A DNA stretch of 64,000 nt. It comes from Flavobacteriaceae bacterium UBA1903. Lineage in GTDB: Bacteria > Bacteroidota > Bacteroidia > Flavobacteriales > Flavobacteriaceae. The DNA lies in contig DDGL01000014.1 of NCBI GenBank assembly GCA_002337605.1, positions 197,827 through 261,826 of the forward strand. The letters are read 5' to 3'. The stretch's first letter is position 1. Every line of letters starts with the position of its first letter. The translations under genes and the position numbers were made by a program. Shown here in pieces: positions 49,832 to 60,300 of the stretch. Under the pieces are notes generated by a model. That model ran no database searches, was not told the origin of the DNA, and saw only the letters and a list, made by a program, of their open reading frames with translations.

Positions 49832-49903
49832 GCTAAAAAACGCCCCTAATTAAACCTTTCTATTCTAGAAAGGTCCTACTAGTATAAACTTAAAAAAAAT
49901 ATT

Positions 49904-50335
49904 ATGAAAAATCTTGTTTTAATTGCCCTGGTCTTATTCACATATACTGTTTCAGCTCAACGCGGAGATCATCCTCGAAAAGAAAAAAAAGAAATGGTTA
50001 ACAAAATGAAGGACTGGACCCCGGAACAGAAAGCCGAACTAGCTACTAAAAAATTAACGCTAGACTTAAACCTAACGGAAGCACAACAGGAAAAAATATA
50101 CCCCCTTCAATTAGAAATGGTGAAAGACCGTGTACACATGCGAGCTCATAAGGAAAAGAAAAGCGATTTGTCTTCAAAAGAATTATTCGAAGCGCAAAAT
50201 GAACGTTTAGAGAAGCAAATTGACACACAAAATAAATTTAAAGCCATTCTCACTGCAGACCAGTTTGAACTATGGGAGAAAATGAAATCCAGAAAAAAGG
50301 GAACAAAGAGAAGAAAAGGGCGTTCACGTAGCTAA
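49904..50335 (+). CDS. Small Spy/CpxP-like secreted protein
   Basis: A 143-residue secreted protein with signal peptide (LVLFTYTVSAQ). It is basic, helical and Lys/Glu-rich, with LTLDLNLTEAQQEKIYPLQLEM and ILTADQFELWEKMKSRKK, the Spy/CpxP-like LTxxQ pattern. The tail is very basic (GTKRRKGRSRS). A periplasmic stress chaperone or regulator role is possible but not shown. The next gene encodes a related small protein. Confidence 0.75.
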   Translation: MKNLVLIALVLFTYTVSAQRGDHPRKEKKEMVNKMKDWTPEQKAELATKKLTLDLNLTEAQQEKIYPLQLEMVKDRVHMRAHKEKKSDLSSKELFEAQNERLEKQIDTQNKFKAILTADQFELWEKMKSRKKGTKRRKGRSRS

Positions 50336-50433
50336 ACATATTGAACTTTCAGGATAAATTTAATTTTTGGCTTAATTTTTGAAATATTTATTTCAAAATA
50401 GTTACTTTAGTAACCTAATTAAATTTAAAACCA

Positions 50434-50781
50434 ATGAAAAAGTTTATTACAGGTATCGCACTTGCTTGTTTCGTTTTACTAGGAATGAATACGGTAACAG
50501 CTCAAAGCTTATCTCAGGATGGTCAGAGACCAGAAGTAATTGCTAAGCAAAAAGTTGCAGATATTTCTGCAGATCTTGACTTAACCGGAGAGCAACAACG
50601 TACACTTTTTAGAGCCTATGTTCAAAAAGAGGTAAATTATAATAAGGGCGTAACTGGTAAAGACCAAAAAAGTGCAACTGTTATAGCTGAAAAGAAAAAA
50701 TATGACGATCAACTTGCAACCGCAGTGAAGAAAGTATTGACTGCAGAACAATATAAGAAATGGCTGGCAATGCAAAAATAA
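50434..50781 (+). CDS. Small Spy-like secreted protein
   Basis: A 115-residue secreted protein with signal peptide (CFVLLGMNTVTAQ). Helical; it shows ISADLDLTGEQQRTLFRAYV and VLTAEQYKKWLAMQK, echoing the preceding gene's LTEAQQ and LTADQF. The two are probably paralogues. A strong bidirectional terminator follows. GTTACT-TTA-GTAAC, a small palindrome, lies about 25 bases before its start. Confidence 0.75.
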   Translation: MKKFITGIALACFVLLGMNTVTAQSLSQDGQRPEVIAKQKVADISADLDLTGEQQRTLFRAYVQKEVNYNKGVTGKDQKSATVIAEKKKYDDQLATAVKKVLTAEQYKKWLAMQK

Positions 50782-50804
50782 TTTTACCAGCATACACCAA
50801 TAAC

Positions 50805-50836
50805 AAAAAGACCCTTTTCTGTAAAAGGGTCTTTTT
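50805..50836. terminator. Bidirectional intrinsic terminator between Spy-like gene and hemL
   Basis: AAAAAGACCCTTTT (50805-50818) pairs perfectly with AAAAGGGTCTTTTT (50823-50836). The A run on the left gives a U run on the reverse strand, so it can end both convergent transcripts. Confidence 0.9.
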
Positions 50837-52126
50837 TTATTCTAGTGTTTTAGCTACAGTTGCAGCAGCTTCAATAGTTTTATCTAAGTCCTTATAGGAA
50901 AGTGCATCACATAAAAACCAGGTCTCAAAAGCACTTGGGGCAATATAAACCCCTTCTTGTAGCATTCCGTGGAAAAACGTTTTAAAGTTTTTACCATTAG
51001 CTGCAGCTGCCGTTTCAAAATCTGTAACAGGGGTTTCAGAAAAATGAATAGATATCATAGAGCCTACCCTATTAATAGTATGTGTTACATTTTCTTGCTG
51101 CATGACACGAGCTAAACCTTCATGTAAATATTCTGTTTTTTTAGCTAAGGAGTTAAAGATTTCTGTGTTGTTATTTAGTTCGGTGAGCATCGCTAAACCA
51201 GCGGCCATGGCTAATGGATTTCCACTCAGGGTTCCTGCCTGATAGACAGGCCCCAAAGGTGCAAGATGGTTCATTATTTCTTCCCGGGCAGCAAAGGCTC
51301 CTACTGGCAAACCACCTCCAATTACTTTTCCGAAGGCAACAATATCTGCAGTTACCTTGTACAATTCCTGCACACCACCCTTAGCAAGCCTAAAGCCTGT
51401 CATTACTTCATCAAAAATTAGCAATATATTATTGGTGTCGCACAGGGTTCTTAATGCTTCTAAAAAACCTTCCGCAGGAGGAATACATCCCATATTTCCG
51501 GCAACAGGCTCTAAAATGATGCAGGCTATTTCATTTTTATTTTCAGCAATAATTTGCTCAACGTGCGCTACATCGTTGTATCTGGCCAACAATGTATCCT
51601 GCGCCGTGCCCTTGGTTACACCAGGACTGTTAGGCGTTCCAAAAGTTACCGCTCCACTCCCTGCTTGTATCAAAAACGAATCACTATGCCCGTGATAACA
51701 TCCTGCAAATTTTATTATCTTGTCTTTTCCTGTGTATCCACGTGCTAATCTTACAGCACTCATACAGGCTTCTGTACCACTGTTCACAAAGCGTATTTTC
51801 TCGATATTGGGCACCATACTTACAGCAAGTGCAGCAATTTCAGTCTCAATTTGCGTAGGCATTCCAAACGAAGTTCCCTTTTTAGCTTTCGCAATTACAG
51901 CATCCACAACGGGTTGATGGGCATGACCCAAGATCATAGGACCCCAGGAGTTTATGTAGTCAATAAGTTTGTTCCCATCTACATCATAAAGGTAAGCACC
52001 TTTAGCTTTTTCAACAAAAATAGGTGTTCCGCCTACCGCCTTAAAAGCTCTTACGGGAGAATTAACCCCTCCAGGAATAACTGTTTGTGCTTCCTGAAAC
52101 AAAGCACTACTGCGTTGATATAACAT
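50837..52126 (-). CDS. hemL: Glutamate-1-semialdehyde 2,1-aminomutase HemL
   Basis: PLP enzyme that turns glutamate-1-semialdehyde into 5-aminolevulinate, the committed step of C5 haem synthesis. It has 429 residues. The motifs GGVNSPVRAFKAVGG, FVNSGTEACMSAVRLARGYTG (cut here), FAGCYHGHSDS, DEVMTGFRLAKGG and VAFGKVIGGGLPVGAF with the PLP-binding Lys267 are all typical. It is the last gene of the run PLP desulfhydrase-like gene, glucosaminidase, hemL. Confidence 0.96.
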   Translation of the reverse strand: MLYQRSSALFQEAQTVIPGGVNSPVRAFKAVGGTPIFVEKAKGAYLYDVDGNKLIDYINSWGPMILGHAHQPVVDAVIAKAKKGTSFGMPTQIETEIAALAVSMVPNIEKIRFVNSGTEACMSAVRLARGYTGKDKIIKFAGCYHGHSDSFLIQAGSGAVTFGTPNSPGVTKGTAQDTLLARYNDVAHVEQIIAENKNEIACIILEPVAGNMGCIPPAEGFLEALRTLCDTNNILLIFDEVMTGFRLAKGGVQELYKVTADIVAFGKVIGGGLPVGAFAAREEIMNHLAPLGPVYQAGTLSGNPLAMAAGLAMLTELNNNTEIFNSLAKKTEYLHEGLARVMQQENVTHTINRVGSMISIHFSETPVTDFETAAAANGKNFKTFFHGMLQEGVYIAPSAFETWFLCDALSYKDLDKTIEAAATVAKTLE

Positions 52127-52132
52127 AAAATA

Positions 52133-52975
52133 TTATTGGTTTTTTACAGGGTGCAAATATAACTCTTGCCCTATAGAAATGGTATTATTAGTAAGCCCAT
52201 TGTACTCTTTTAACGTTTCTACCGTGATATTATAACGCCTTGCAATGTTGTACAGCGTATCTCCTTTCTTAACCTCATGAGTTGCAATTTTTGTTTCATC
52301 AGCTTTTTTGTAATTGCCTTTTCCACCTAGTACTGCATCATCAAAGGCATCCAGGTTGTACCGCTCTACAATGCTTATAAGTTTATCAGGATATTTCGGA
52401 TCTGTGGCGTACCCTGCTTTCTTCAGCCCCTTGGCCCAGCCTTTATAGTCGTCTTTTTTCAATTTGAAAAGATCTTGATACCTACTTCGTTGTGTTAAGA
52501 ATAAAGAGTGGTCGCGAAACGAGTATTTTGGATCGTTATATTTCCTGAAACACTCCTGTGCCTCATCGTCGTCATGATACACTTTATCACCTTGCCAACC
52601 ATGACACTTTATACCAAAATGATTGTTTGCCTTGCTGGTGAGCTCTCCTCTTCCTGCTCCACTCTCTAAGATTCCTTGCGCCAGAGTAATGCTGGCTGGG
52701 ATTCCGTATTGCAACATTTCTTCCTGGGCTATCTGGCTGTAACTAGCTATGTATGCCTGTACAACTTCGGCGTAACTGGCGTTTGGTTTTGGAGTTATTA
52801 TTTCTGTTTTGGGAGTTTCGGCAGGGGTCTCGTTAGGCATCACTTTGGGACGGTTGTCTATAACAACGCGTTCTTTTTTGGGACGTTTTTTCTTTGAAAC
52901 CACTTGCTTCTTTGAAGTACAAGCTCCAAGTGTTAAAAATAACAGTAGTAAAAGTAGTGCCGATTTTCGCAACAT
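52133..52975 (-). CDS. Glucosaminidase lipoprotein with LysM domain
   Basis: A 280-residue lipoprotein with lipobox LGAC (Cys19), then a basic linker rich in Lys, Pro and Thr. The glucosaminidase domain (about 68-215) has ASITLAQGILESGAGRGELT, ANNHFGIKCHGWQGDKVYHD and FRDHSLFLTQRSRYQDLFKL. The C-terminal LysM domain (about 232-276) begins HEVKKGDTLYNIARRYNITVE. It would cut the glycan chains of peptidoglycan at the cell surface or periplasm. Six bases from hemL. Confidence 0.93.
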   Translation of the reverse strand: MLRKSALLLLLLFLTLGACTSKKQVVSKKKRPKKERVVIDNRPKVMPNETPAETPKTEIITPKPNASYAEVVQAYIASYSQIAQEEMLQYGIPASITLAQGILESGAGRGELTSKANNHFGIKCHGWQGDKVYHDDDEAQECFRKYNDPKYSFRDHSLFLTQRSRYQDLFKLKKDDYKGWAKGLKKAGYATDPKYPDKLISIVERYNLDAFDDAVLGGKGNYKKADETKIATHEVKKGDTLYNIARRYNITVETLKEYNGLTNNTISIGQELYLHPVKNQ

Positions 52976-52976
52976 A

Positions 52977-53897
52977 TTATGTGTTTATTTGAGGTAAATT
53001 CTTTTTTTTGAGTCGTTGGTTCATACCTGTGATGCCTTGCAAACCACCCGTATGAATGGCTAAAATACGGCTATTTTCAGGGAAATATCCCGATTTTATG
53101 TCTTCTATAATGCCAAACATCATTTTAGCGGTATACACAGGATCCAGTAAAATACCCGTTTCTTCTTTAAACTCGTTCATAAAACGTACCAATTGCAAAT
53201 CTATTTTGGCATATCCTCCAAAACAATAGGAATCTTTAATCGTATAATTTGAATTTGAGGTATACTCTTCAACATTAGAAGCCTGAAATGTTCCTTTTAA
53301 CGCTGAATACCCTACTACCTGTTGATGCTTTTCGGAAGCCGAAACTAAACCAGCCAGCGTTCCGCCGGTTCCTACCGAAGTACATATATAATCGAAACCT
53401 GTATCGTTATTCGTTAAAATTTCTGCACACCCCTTTATGGCGAGTGAGTTCGTTCCGCCTTCCGGAAGGATAAGTGAATTGGAATATTTTTCTAAAAGCT
53501 TTGCACGATAGGCATCATCATCTTTTAACCTGTATTGTTCCCGGGACACAAACTCGAAGACCATTCCGCTACGTTGCGCAAATTCCAGGGTAGCATTTCC
53601 ATTAAAATTAGCTTTTAATTCTTCACCTCTAATTATTCCAACTGTTTTTAAACCAGCTAGTTTTCCAGCCGCAGCAGTTGCCGAAACATGGTTAGAATAA
53701 GCACCGCCAAAGGTTACAACAGTAGTTTTCTTGTTACGAAGCGCCTCAGCTATATTGTACTTTAATTTCCTGAATTTATTTCCAGAAACCAAAGGGTGTA
53801 TCAAATCTTCTCTTTTTAAAAAAAGCGTACCATAAGTTCCTTTTAAACTTTTAAGATTAATTTTTTCTACTGCTGAAATATAGGGTTCAATCCACAT
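52977..53897 (-). CDS. ACC deaminase/D-cysteine desulfhydrase family PLP enzyme
   Basis: A 306-residue fold-type II PLP enzyme. The PLP Lys lies in LVSGNKFRKLKYN (Lys41). Typical further motifs are VVTFGGAYSNHVSATAAAGKLAG, ILPEGGTNSLAIKGCAEI, CTSVGTGGTLAGLVSA and ILAIHTGGLQG. These define the D-cysteine desulfhydrase/1-aminocyclopropane-1-carboxylate deaminase family; the substrate cannot be fixed by eye. It begins the minus-strand run that ends with hemL. The stop is 1 base from the start of the glucosaminidase gene. Confidence 0.88.
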   Translation of the reverse strand: MWIEPYISAVEKINLKSLKGTYGTLFLKREDLIHPLVSGNKFRKLKYNIAEALRNKKTTVVTFGGAYSNHVSATAAAGKLAGLKTVGIIRGEELKANFNGNATLEFAQRSGMVFEFVSREQYRLKDDDAYRAKLLEKYSNSLILPEGGTNSLAIKGCAEILTNNDTGFDYICTSVGTGGTLAGLVSASEKHQQVVGYSALKGTFQASNVEEYTSNSNYTIKDSYCFGGYAKIDLQLVRFMNEFKEETGILLDPVYTAKMMFGIIEDIKSGYFPENSRILAIHTGGLQGITGMNQRLKKKNLPQINT

Positions 53898-54152
53898 TCG
53901 GTACCAATTGGGATTACAAAAGTACAGAATGAAACTGGAGAATTAGGAAAAGAGGCTTTTTCAAAAAAAAATTAACCTGAACTTTATAACAAAATTATTG
54001 TAACACCCTAACACTTTAAAACTAAAGTATATCTTTTTTCGTATATTTTGTAAGAAATAACCCTCAAGTGTTAATTTTTAGCGCTTTACGTCGATAAAAT
54101 TAGGCTTATATCGGATTTTTGTCATAATCTTGGAGTTCAAAATAAATACACA

Positions 54153-54977
54153 ATGGTATTAATTACTACTAAAAAAAACTATTTTATCTGCTTGGCACTG
54201 TGTATCCTCTTTTGCGGAAACATAGTTGCACAGGTGGGTATAAACACAACAAACCCAGCTAATGGTGCATTGTTAGATGTGTTTAGTGCTAACAAAGGCT
54301 TATTAACACCCCGTGTTGAACTTACAGGTACAGACGACACCACAACCATAACACCTTCTGCAACAGTCGGGCTTTTAGTTTACAATACTGTTATTGCTGG
54401 AGCATTGCCAATCCAAGTAACTCCTGGCTTTTATTATTGGAATGGAAGCCAATGGCAGCGATTTTACAATAGAGGGTATGGTACCAAATTTGATCAAGGA
54501 GCTCAAACTACTGCTAGTTCATTAAGTTCTGTATACACACAAATTTCAGGACTTGACACTGGTTTTATAAGCGTCCCTTATTCAGGCACCTATCAGGTTA
54601 AGGTAGAAACGGCTTACGCCTGTGGAAACCTTTCGAGTACTACTTCTGAAGGAGTAGGTCAGGCTTCAGTTAGCCTGAACATGACCACAGGGCTCGTTGG
54701 ACTTCCTGTACGAGTGAAGGAAAAATATGTAACATCAACTTCCAAACGAGTGGGGAGTGTTACTATCAACAACCTACCCCAAAACACCACAATCATTTAT
54801 ACAGTAGATCTTGACCTTCGGGAAACATACCGCTTTAATGCCACAGGTAGAGAATGGTCTCGGAATAACGTTGGTGTTGGAACATTTGGCAAAAACACAA
54901 GTGGATACTCTGGCGCTAGCGGCGTCAATAATGCACAGAGGGGCTCAATATCTGTAACACTCCTTAAACAACAGTAA
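54153..54977 (+). CDS. Secreted jelly-roll-like protein, paralogue 1
   Basis: A 274-residue protein with a signal peptide. The N-terminal part has AQVGINTTNPANGALLDVFS, a short linker, then PGFYYWNGSQWQRFYN. The C-terminal half is a beta-rich domain with FISVPYSGTYQVKVET near its middle and NAQRGSISVTLLKQQ at the end, like a C1q/TNF-type jelly roll. No T9SS domain. It is the first of three adjacent paralogues at 54153, 55053 and 56456. Function unknown; the trimer-forming jelly-roll suggests a structural or ligand-binding surface protein. Confidence 0.75.
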   Translation: MVLITTKKNYFICLALCILFCGNIVAQVGINTTNPANGALLDVFSANKGLLTPRVELTGTDDTTTITPSATVGLLVYNTVIAGALPIQVTPGFYYWNGSQWQRFYNRGYGTKFDQGAQTTASSLSSVYTQISGLDTGFISVPYSGTYQVKVETAYACGNLSSTTSEGVGQASVSLNMTTGLVGLPVRVKEKYVTSTSKRVGSVTINNLPQNTTIIYTVDLDLRETYRFNATGREWSRNNVGVGTFGKNTSGYSGASGVNNAQRGSISVTLLKQQ

Positions 54978-55052
54978 CTGAATAATAAACACACTACTGG
55001 AGCTGCTCTTGTAAAAACATTTACCAGCTCGGTTAAAATTAAGTTGTAACGT

Positions 55053-56420
55053 ATGAAATTCTTAACTATATCAAAACGAATGTTCCTTACAGGTGCTTGT
55101 GCTATATTCTGCTCATTACTTGCCGGTGCTCAGGTAGGCGTTAATACTACGTCACCTAATGCTTCATCTGCTCTCGATATAACCAGTACAGACAAAGGAT
55201 TCTTAATGACTAAGATTGCGCTCACGGGAACAGATGATACTACTACAATTACTCCCTCGCCAACCACAGGACTATTGGTTTACAACACAGCTACAGCAGG
55301 AAGTCCCGGCACAGAAGTAGTTCCAGGGTTCTATTATTTTAACGGAAGCTCGTGGCGACGCTTTTACACACAAGGATATACATTATCTTATGACCAAACA
55401 GCCGAAGTGACCGCAAGCACAACCAACACCGATTATGTAGTGCTGCCTGGCCTGGATACGGGAGATATAACCGTTCCTTTTACCGGCACATATCAAATTA
55501 GAGTAGAAGGATATTATGCGGCAGGAAATTTAATAAGCACAACCGGAGACGGAGCAGCTCAAGGATCAATTAGCTTAGCCATGGCCTCTGGTGGCGGAGG
55601 CGGAGGCGGCGGTGGCGGTGGCGGTGGCTGTACAGGAGGAATTTCAGCATACCCCTATAACGAAAGCTTTGAGAGCGGCTTGGGTGCATGGACACAATCT
55701 GCTGCCGATGATATTGACTGGACACGTAATTCTGGCGGAACAACCAGTGGCAGTACCGGACCCTCTTCCGGGTCTGACGGATCCTTTTATATGTATGTAG
55801 AGGCTTCTGGTAATGGTACAGGATATCCAAATATGCAAGCAATTTTAAACTCGCCTTGTTTTGATTTAACAGCAGCTCCAGCTGCAACATTTAGCTTTGA
55901 TTACCATATGTATGGTGCTGCAGATATGGGAGCCTTCTCACTGGAAGCCAGTGACAATAATGGCGCCTCATGGACTACACTATGGAGCCAAACCGGAAAC
56001 CAGGGAAACACTTGGCTGTCACAGAGTGTTGATTTGTCAGCATATACAGGTGGCTCAGTACAGCTTAGGTTTAATAGAACTACCGGCTCTACCTGGCAAG
56101 CAGATATCGCAATAGACAATGTATCAATGAACGACTCTGCAACAGGTACTCTTACAACTGTAAAGGAAACCTATATAACAACTTCTTCCAAACGATTGGG
56201 GAGCACAACTGTAAATAATCTTGCACAAAGTGCTTCTATCCTGGTTAATATTGAGTTAAACGCAGGAGTCGTCTACAGGTTTGCTGTTCGCGGAAGAGAA
56301 TGGCTTGCAAACAATACCGCCCCTTCAACTTTTGGGAAAAACACGAGTGGATATTCGGGCAATAGTGTGAATGATGCGCAGCGAGGCACGATGACCATTA
56401 GCCTCATAAAACAACTTTAA
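55053..56420 (+). CDS. Secreted jelly-roll-like protein with inserted MAM domain, paralogue 2
   Basis: A 455-residue paralogue with the same signal/VGVNTTSPN start, PGFYYFNGSSWRRFYTQ linker and end (NDAQRGTMTISLIKQL). Between the halves of the jelly-roll domain, residues 180-192 are thirteen Gly, followed by a MAM-type domain (about 193-358) with AYPYNESFESGLGAW, SPCFDLTAAPAATFSFDYHM and VQLRFNRTTGSTWQADIAID. The other two paralogues lack the insert. The MAM domain is similar to both MAM domains of the gene at 57355. Signal peptide suggests secretion; no T9SS tail. Confidence 0.8.
   Translation: MKFLTISKRMFLTGACAIFCSLLAGAQVGVNTTSPNASSALDITSTDKGFLMTKIALTGTDDTTTITPSPTTGLLVYNTATAGSPGTEVVPGFYYFNGSSWRRFYTQGYTLSYDQTAEVTASTTNTDYVVLPGLDTGDITVPFTGTYQIRVEGYYAAGNLISTTGDGAAQGSISLAMASGGGGGGGGGGGGGCTGGISAYPYNESFESGLGAWTQSAADDIDWTRNSGGTTSGSTGPSSGSDGSFYMYVEASGNGTGYPNMQAILNSPCFDLTAAPAATFSFDYHMYGAADMGAFSLEASDNNGASWTTLWSQTGNQGNTWLSQSVDLSAYTGGSVQLRFNRTTGSTWQADIAIDNVSMNDSATGTLTTVKETYITTSSKRLGSTTVNNLAQSASILVNIELNAGVVYRFAVRGREWLANNTAPSTFGKNTSGYSGNSVNDAQRGTMTISLIKQL
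55590..55628 (+). repeat. In-frame Gly13 codon tract in paralogue 2
   Basis: Thirteen Gly codons alternating GGT, GGC and GGA join the jelly-roll half to the inserted MAM domain. It is an in-frame trinucleotide repeat, prone to length change without frameshift. Confidence 0.85.
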
Positions 56421-56455
56421 ACCTATTTGGTACACGTATTATAATCTAAAGTATT

Positions 56456-57313
56456 ATGAAAAAAATTACTACAATTCAATTCCTAATGATCGTCTTACTA
56501 GCCACAATTGGCGTGTCGGCTCAGGTCGTAATTGGAGAATCCCCTGCGGGAGACCATACGATTGATGACGGAGCCATTTTTCAGCTTAAAAGCGAAGACA
56601 AAGGACTCATGATTCCCAAGGTTGAATTACAATCGAGAAACGATGTTGCTACTATAGCCACTACCCTGGTGGATGGGTTATGGGTTTATAATACTTCAAA
56701 CCTGGGCAGTGGATTGGATAAGGTATCTCCTGGGTTCTATTTTTGGAATGGAACCCGATGGGAAAAGATGTTTAACGAAGGGTTTACCGTACAATATGAA
56801 CAAACTGAAACCCTGCGTGCAGCCAACACAACCACCACCTATACCATTCCAGGACTAGATCAGGATTTTGTAGCGCCCTATACAGGCACGTATGAACTTC
56901 ATGTAACGGGGTATATTGCTGCTGCAAATATGTCTGACACCTCCTTTGAATCAACCGTGCACGGTTCTTATATGCTGGAAGTAGACAACACTAAAGTAGC
57001 TGAAAGTACAGTTTCCTCTAACACCAAAAGAACACCAACTAATGCCTTTCAGGCATTAGGGCGTCAAACCACTATAGTTCACCTCGTTAACTTAATAGAA
57101 GGAGACACCTATAATTTTAAGGTACGTGCAAGGCTTTGGCAACAAGTAAATGTTGATGCAGGCAGTCTAAATGTTTCTGGAATTTGTGGCGGAGCTGCTA
57201 CAGGCTTTGCTTTTTTTGGAATTTGTTCAGGACCCTATAATGGAAACGACATAGCTGCTATTGATAACGCACAAGACACCTATTTAACAATTACCCTTTT
57301 ACAACAGCTTTAA
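56456..57313 (+). CDS. Secreted jelly-roll-like protein, paralogue 3
   Basis: A 285-residue secreted protein with the same plan as the two genes before it: signal peptide, IGESPAGDHTIDDGAIFQLKS, GFYFWNGTRWEKMFNEG, then a beta-rich domain with FVAPYTGTYELHVTGYI and a final IDNAQDTYLTITLLQQL. No T9SS domain. It has extra Cys residues (SGICGG, GICSG) near the C-terminus. Same direction and close spacing (35-75 bases) to its neighbours suggest one operon. Confidence 0.75.
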   Translation: MKKITTIQFLMIVLLATIGVSAQVVIGESPAGDHTIDDGAIFQLKSEDKGLMIPKVELQSRNDVATIATTLVDGLWVYNTSNLGSGLDKVSPGFYFWNGTRWEKMFNEGFTVQYEQTETLRAANTTTTYTIPGLDQDFVAPYTGTYELHVTGYIAAANMSDTSFESTVHGSYMLEVDNTKVAESTVSSNTKRTPTNAFQALGRQTTIVHLVNLIEGDTYNFKVRARLWQQVNVDAGSLNVSGICGGAATGFAFFGICSGPYNGNDIAAIDNAQDTYLTITLLQQL

Positions 57314-57354
57314 ATTTTAGAATCTAAAAATCACACTACACACCCCATCTTACT

Positions 57355-60300
57355 ATGATACATAAACTACGCACAACCCCCGCAAAACTCTTTTTATTAG
57401 GAACGTCGATTGCCCTAGGAGCAACTTTTTTTCTAATAAAAAACAATACTGGTACAGCTTCAGTAGTACCAGCAGAAAATTTCACTGAAAACGGACGTAC
57501 CAATCCTGACACATCAAGAGATTCTGAAGGTGATACTTTTTCTATTGTTGCTTATGATAAAACAACTGGACAAGTTGGAGGTGCTGCTTGTAGCTGTGTT
57601 TCGTACACTAATGGAATTGACTTTTTAAGTGACCTTATTACCGATGGTACCAACAATCCAGATAATATTGTAGGCGCCATTCATTCACAAGCCGCCTACA
57701 ACGCTACAACACAAGCCTTTGCTAGAAATAGGATGTTAGCTGGGGACACCCCACAGCAAATTATTGATGCTACCGTCGCATCAGATGGTAACTCTGCTTC
57801 CAGACAATATGGTGTTGTTGGAGTAGATAGTCCGGGAGCGGCTGGGTTTTCAGGTTCTTCTAACGGTGATTACAAGAATGACCAGCAAGGAGACAACGCA
57901 TTATACACCTATTCTATTCAGGGAAATATTCTAGATACTTCTAATGGGCAGGACCTCCTAGACGATATGGAAGCCATATTTAATAGTACTACTGGTTCTC
58001 TAGGCGATAAGCTTATGGCGGCATTACAGGCCGCAAAGCGTGTTGGAGGTGATAGCAGATGCCAAAGTAGAGGGAATAGTGGTCGTACTGCATTTATTCA
58101 AGTGTTATCACCCGGTGAAACTAGTCCCGGACTTGCCTATGATGTTGGTGATAGTGTTGCTGCAGTAGCAGATCTTATCGAACCTATCGACGTACTTCAA
58201 TGTTTATATGATGCAGGAGAAAACACCCCTTTTTGTCGTCAAACTGTTTCATCATTTCCATACACTATGGATTTTGAACAGAAATCATGGGAACAAGAAG
58301 TAGCCACTTGTAGCGTGAACAGTTCTTGGATACGTTCTCGTTTTGCATCCCCTACTGGGGGAACAGGTCCTTCAGGACCAAGCCAGGGTACCTTATACTC
58401 ATTTGTAGAATCGTCTAGTGTTGGAGGGCAAGGCACCTCCCCTAGAAATGCCATAATTGGCTCTCCATGTTTTGAAATACCTGTTGGAGAAATTACAAAA
58501 ATGACTTTCGATTATCATATGTTTGGAACCTCTATGGGATCGTTGGCCGTAACAGTGAATGACGGTTCTGGCTGGACATCAGAATGGTCAGAATCTGGCA
58601 ATCAAGGAGATATTTGGAACACTACTGAAATCGATTTAAGCGCCTATGCCGGCTCAACCATAAAAATTCGTATAGATGCTACTACAGGGAATGGTTCTAG
58701 TAGTGATATGGCTATTGATAATATTAAAATTTTCCAGGAGGGTCCCGTAAATTGTACAACTTCTATAAATACATTTCCTTATACTGAAAGTTTAGAAAGC
58801 GATCTAGGGGATTGGTCACAGGCAAGTGGAGATGATGGAAACTGGACAGAAAACACAGGAGGAACACCTTCAAATAATACAGGACCTAGTGCATCAAGTT
58901 ATGGAGCATCGTACATTTATCTAGAATCTTCAGACCCTGTTGCTACAGGACAACCAACGGCTATAGGGTTTAATGCTACGGCAATTTTAGAAGGTCCATG
59001 TTTCGATCTTACCACTATGCCAGCCGCCTATTTTAATTTCGATTATCATATGTTTGGTGCTACATCAGGATCATTAACACTACAAGCAAGCTCTATTGAA
59101 GGAGTTTGGAATAATATTTTTTCAGTCTCCGGACAAAATGTAAATGACTGGATTCCCACTTCAGTAAATCTAAGCGCATATTTGGGAGGAAATGTAAGAC
59201 TTCGCTTTGTGGGAGTTACCGGAAGTAGCTTTACAAGTGATATTGCTATTGATAGTTTTGTGCTTTCTTCTTGTAGTGGTATTACCAAAACATGGAAAGG
59301 GAACGAATGGTCTTCTGCAGGAACACCAAATGGTAATAACCCAATTTTGATTGACGATGCTTTTTCTACTGCGACTGCAAGTAGCCTCGACGGATGTTTT
59401 ATAGAAGTGAATACAGGCTCAACTTTAACAGTAGCCCCAGACGACTATTTGAATATAACCAATGACATAACTATAAATGGAACTTTACTTGTTGCACATA
59501 CGGCAAATGTAGTACAATCAAATGACGATGCCTTAGTAACCAATAACGGTACTATTAATGTGAACATAACAACTCCAGTACTACAAACGCGCGATTTTAT
59601 GGTAATGGGAAGTCCCATGACCGGAGATACACGAGATGGTGTTTTTCAAGACGCTTTCTTAGTTCTTAATCATCACCCTATGGACTTTATACCTTATGAT
59701 GGAATTCCGGCCGGAGCAACGAACTTCTCTGACCAGAACGGTAATTTTTGGAATTCCTATTCAGGAGCTATAAATCCAGGAGAAGGTTATATTGTAAGAC
59801 CGCAGTCTGGGTATAATGATCCTGCAAATGAAAGCTATGATATGACCTATGAAGGTGGTACATTAAACAACGGAACTATAACAAGGCCTGCAATATTTAA
59901 TGGAGCTGTAGACAACCCCGATGGAACACCCATCGTCTTTGCAAATCCATATGCTTCAGCTATATCCGCTTCAGACTTTGTTTCTCACAACACACTGGTG
60001 AATGAGATATATTTCTGGGAACACCTTACTCCTCCCTCAGTTATTGTGCCGGGAGAAGGACTCCGCTTTGATATGGACGATGTTTCTATTTATAATGGAT
60101 CTATGGGAACTCCGGCGTCTAACGACCCTGGAACAAGTACTACCCCTAATGGAGTAATTTCAACAGGTCAAGGTTTTGCTATTAAATCTTTTGGCACTGG
60201 AGATGTAGAATTTACGAATGCCATGCGTCTAACTTCAGGAAATACTACGTTAAGAACTTCTGAAAGCACTTCACGAAGTGAGAACTCATTAGTACTAAAC

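Noticed and set aside
49904..50781. Spy-like pair as toxin-antitoxin
   Set aside because: Both have signal peptides and similar sequences; no toxin-antitoxin feature.
53998..55047. TGTAAC half-sites before the jelly-roll genes as targets of the hybrid regulator
   Set aside because: Only single 6-base half-sites without the paired 9-base spacing; expected by chance.
55591..56119. Alternative frames within the MAM and Gly region
   Set aside because: They arise from GGC/GGT repeats and the high-GC insert; no start context or family features.
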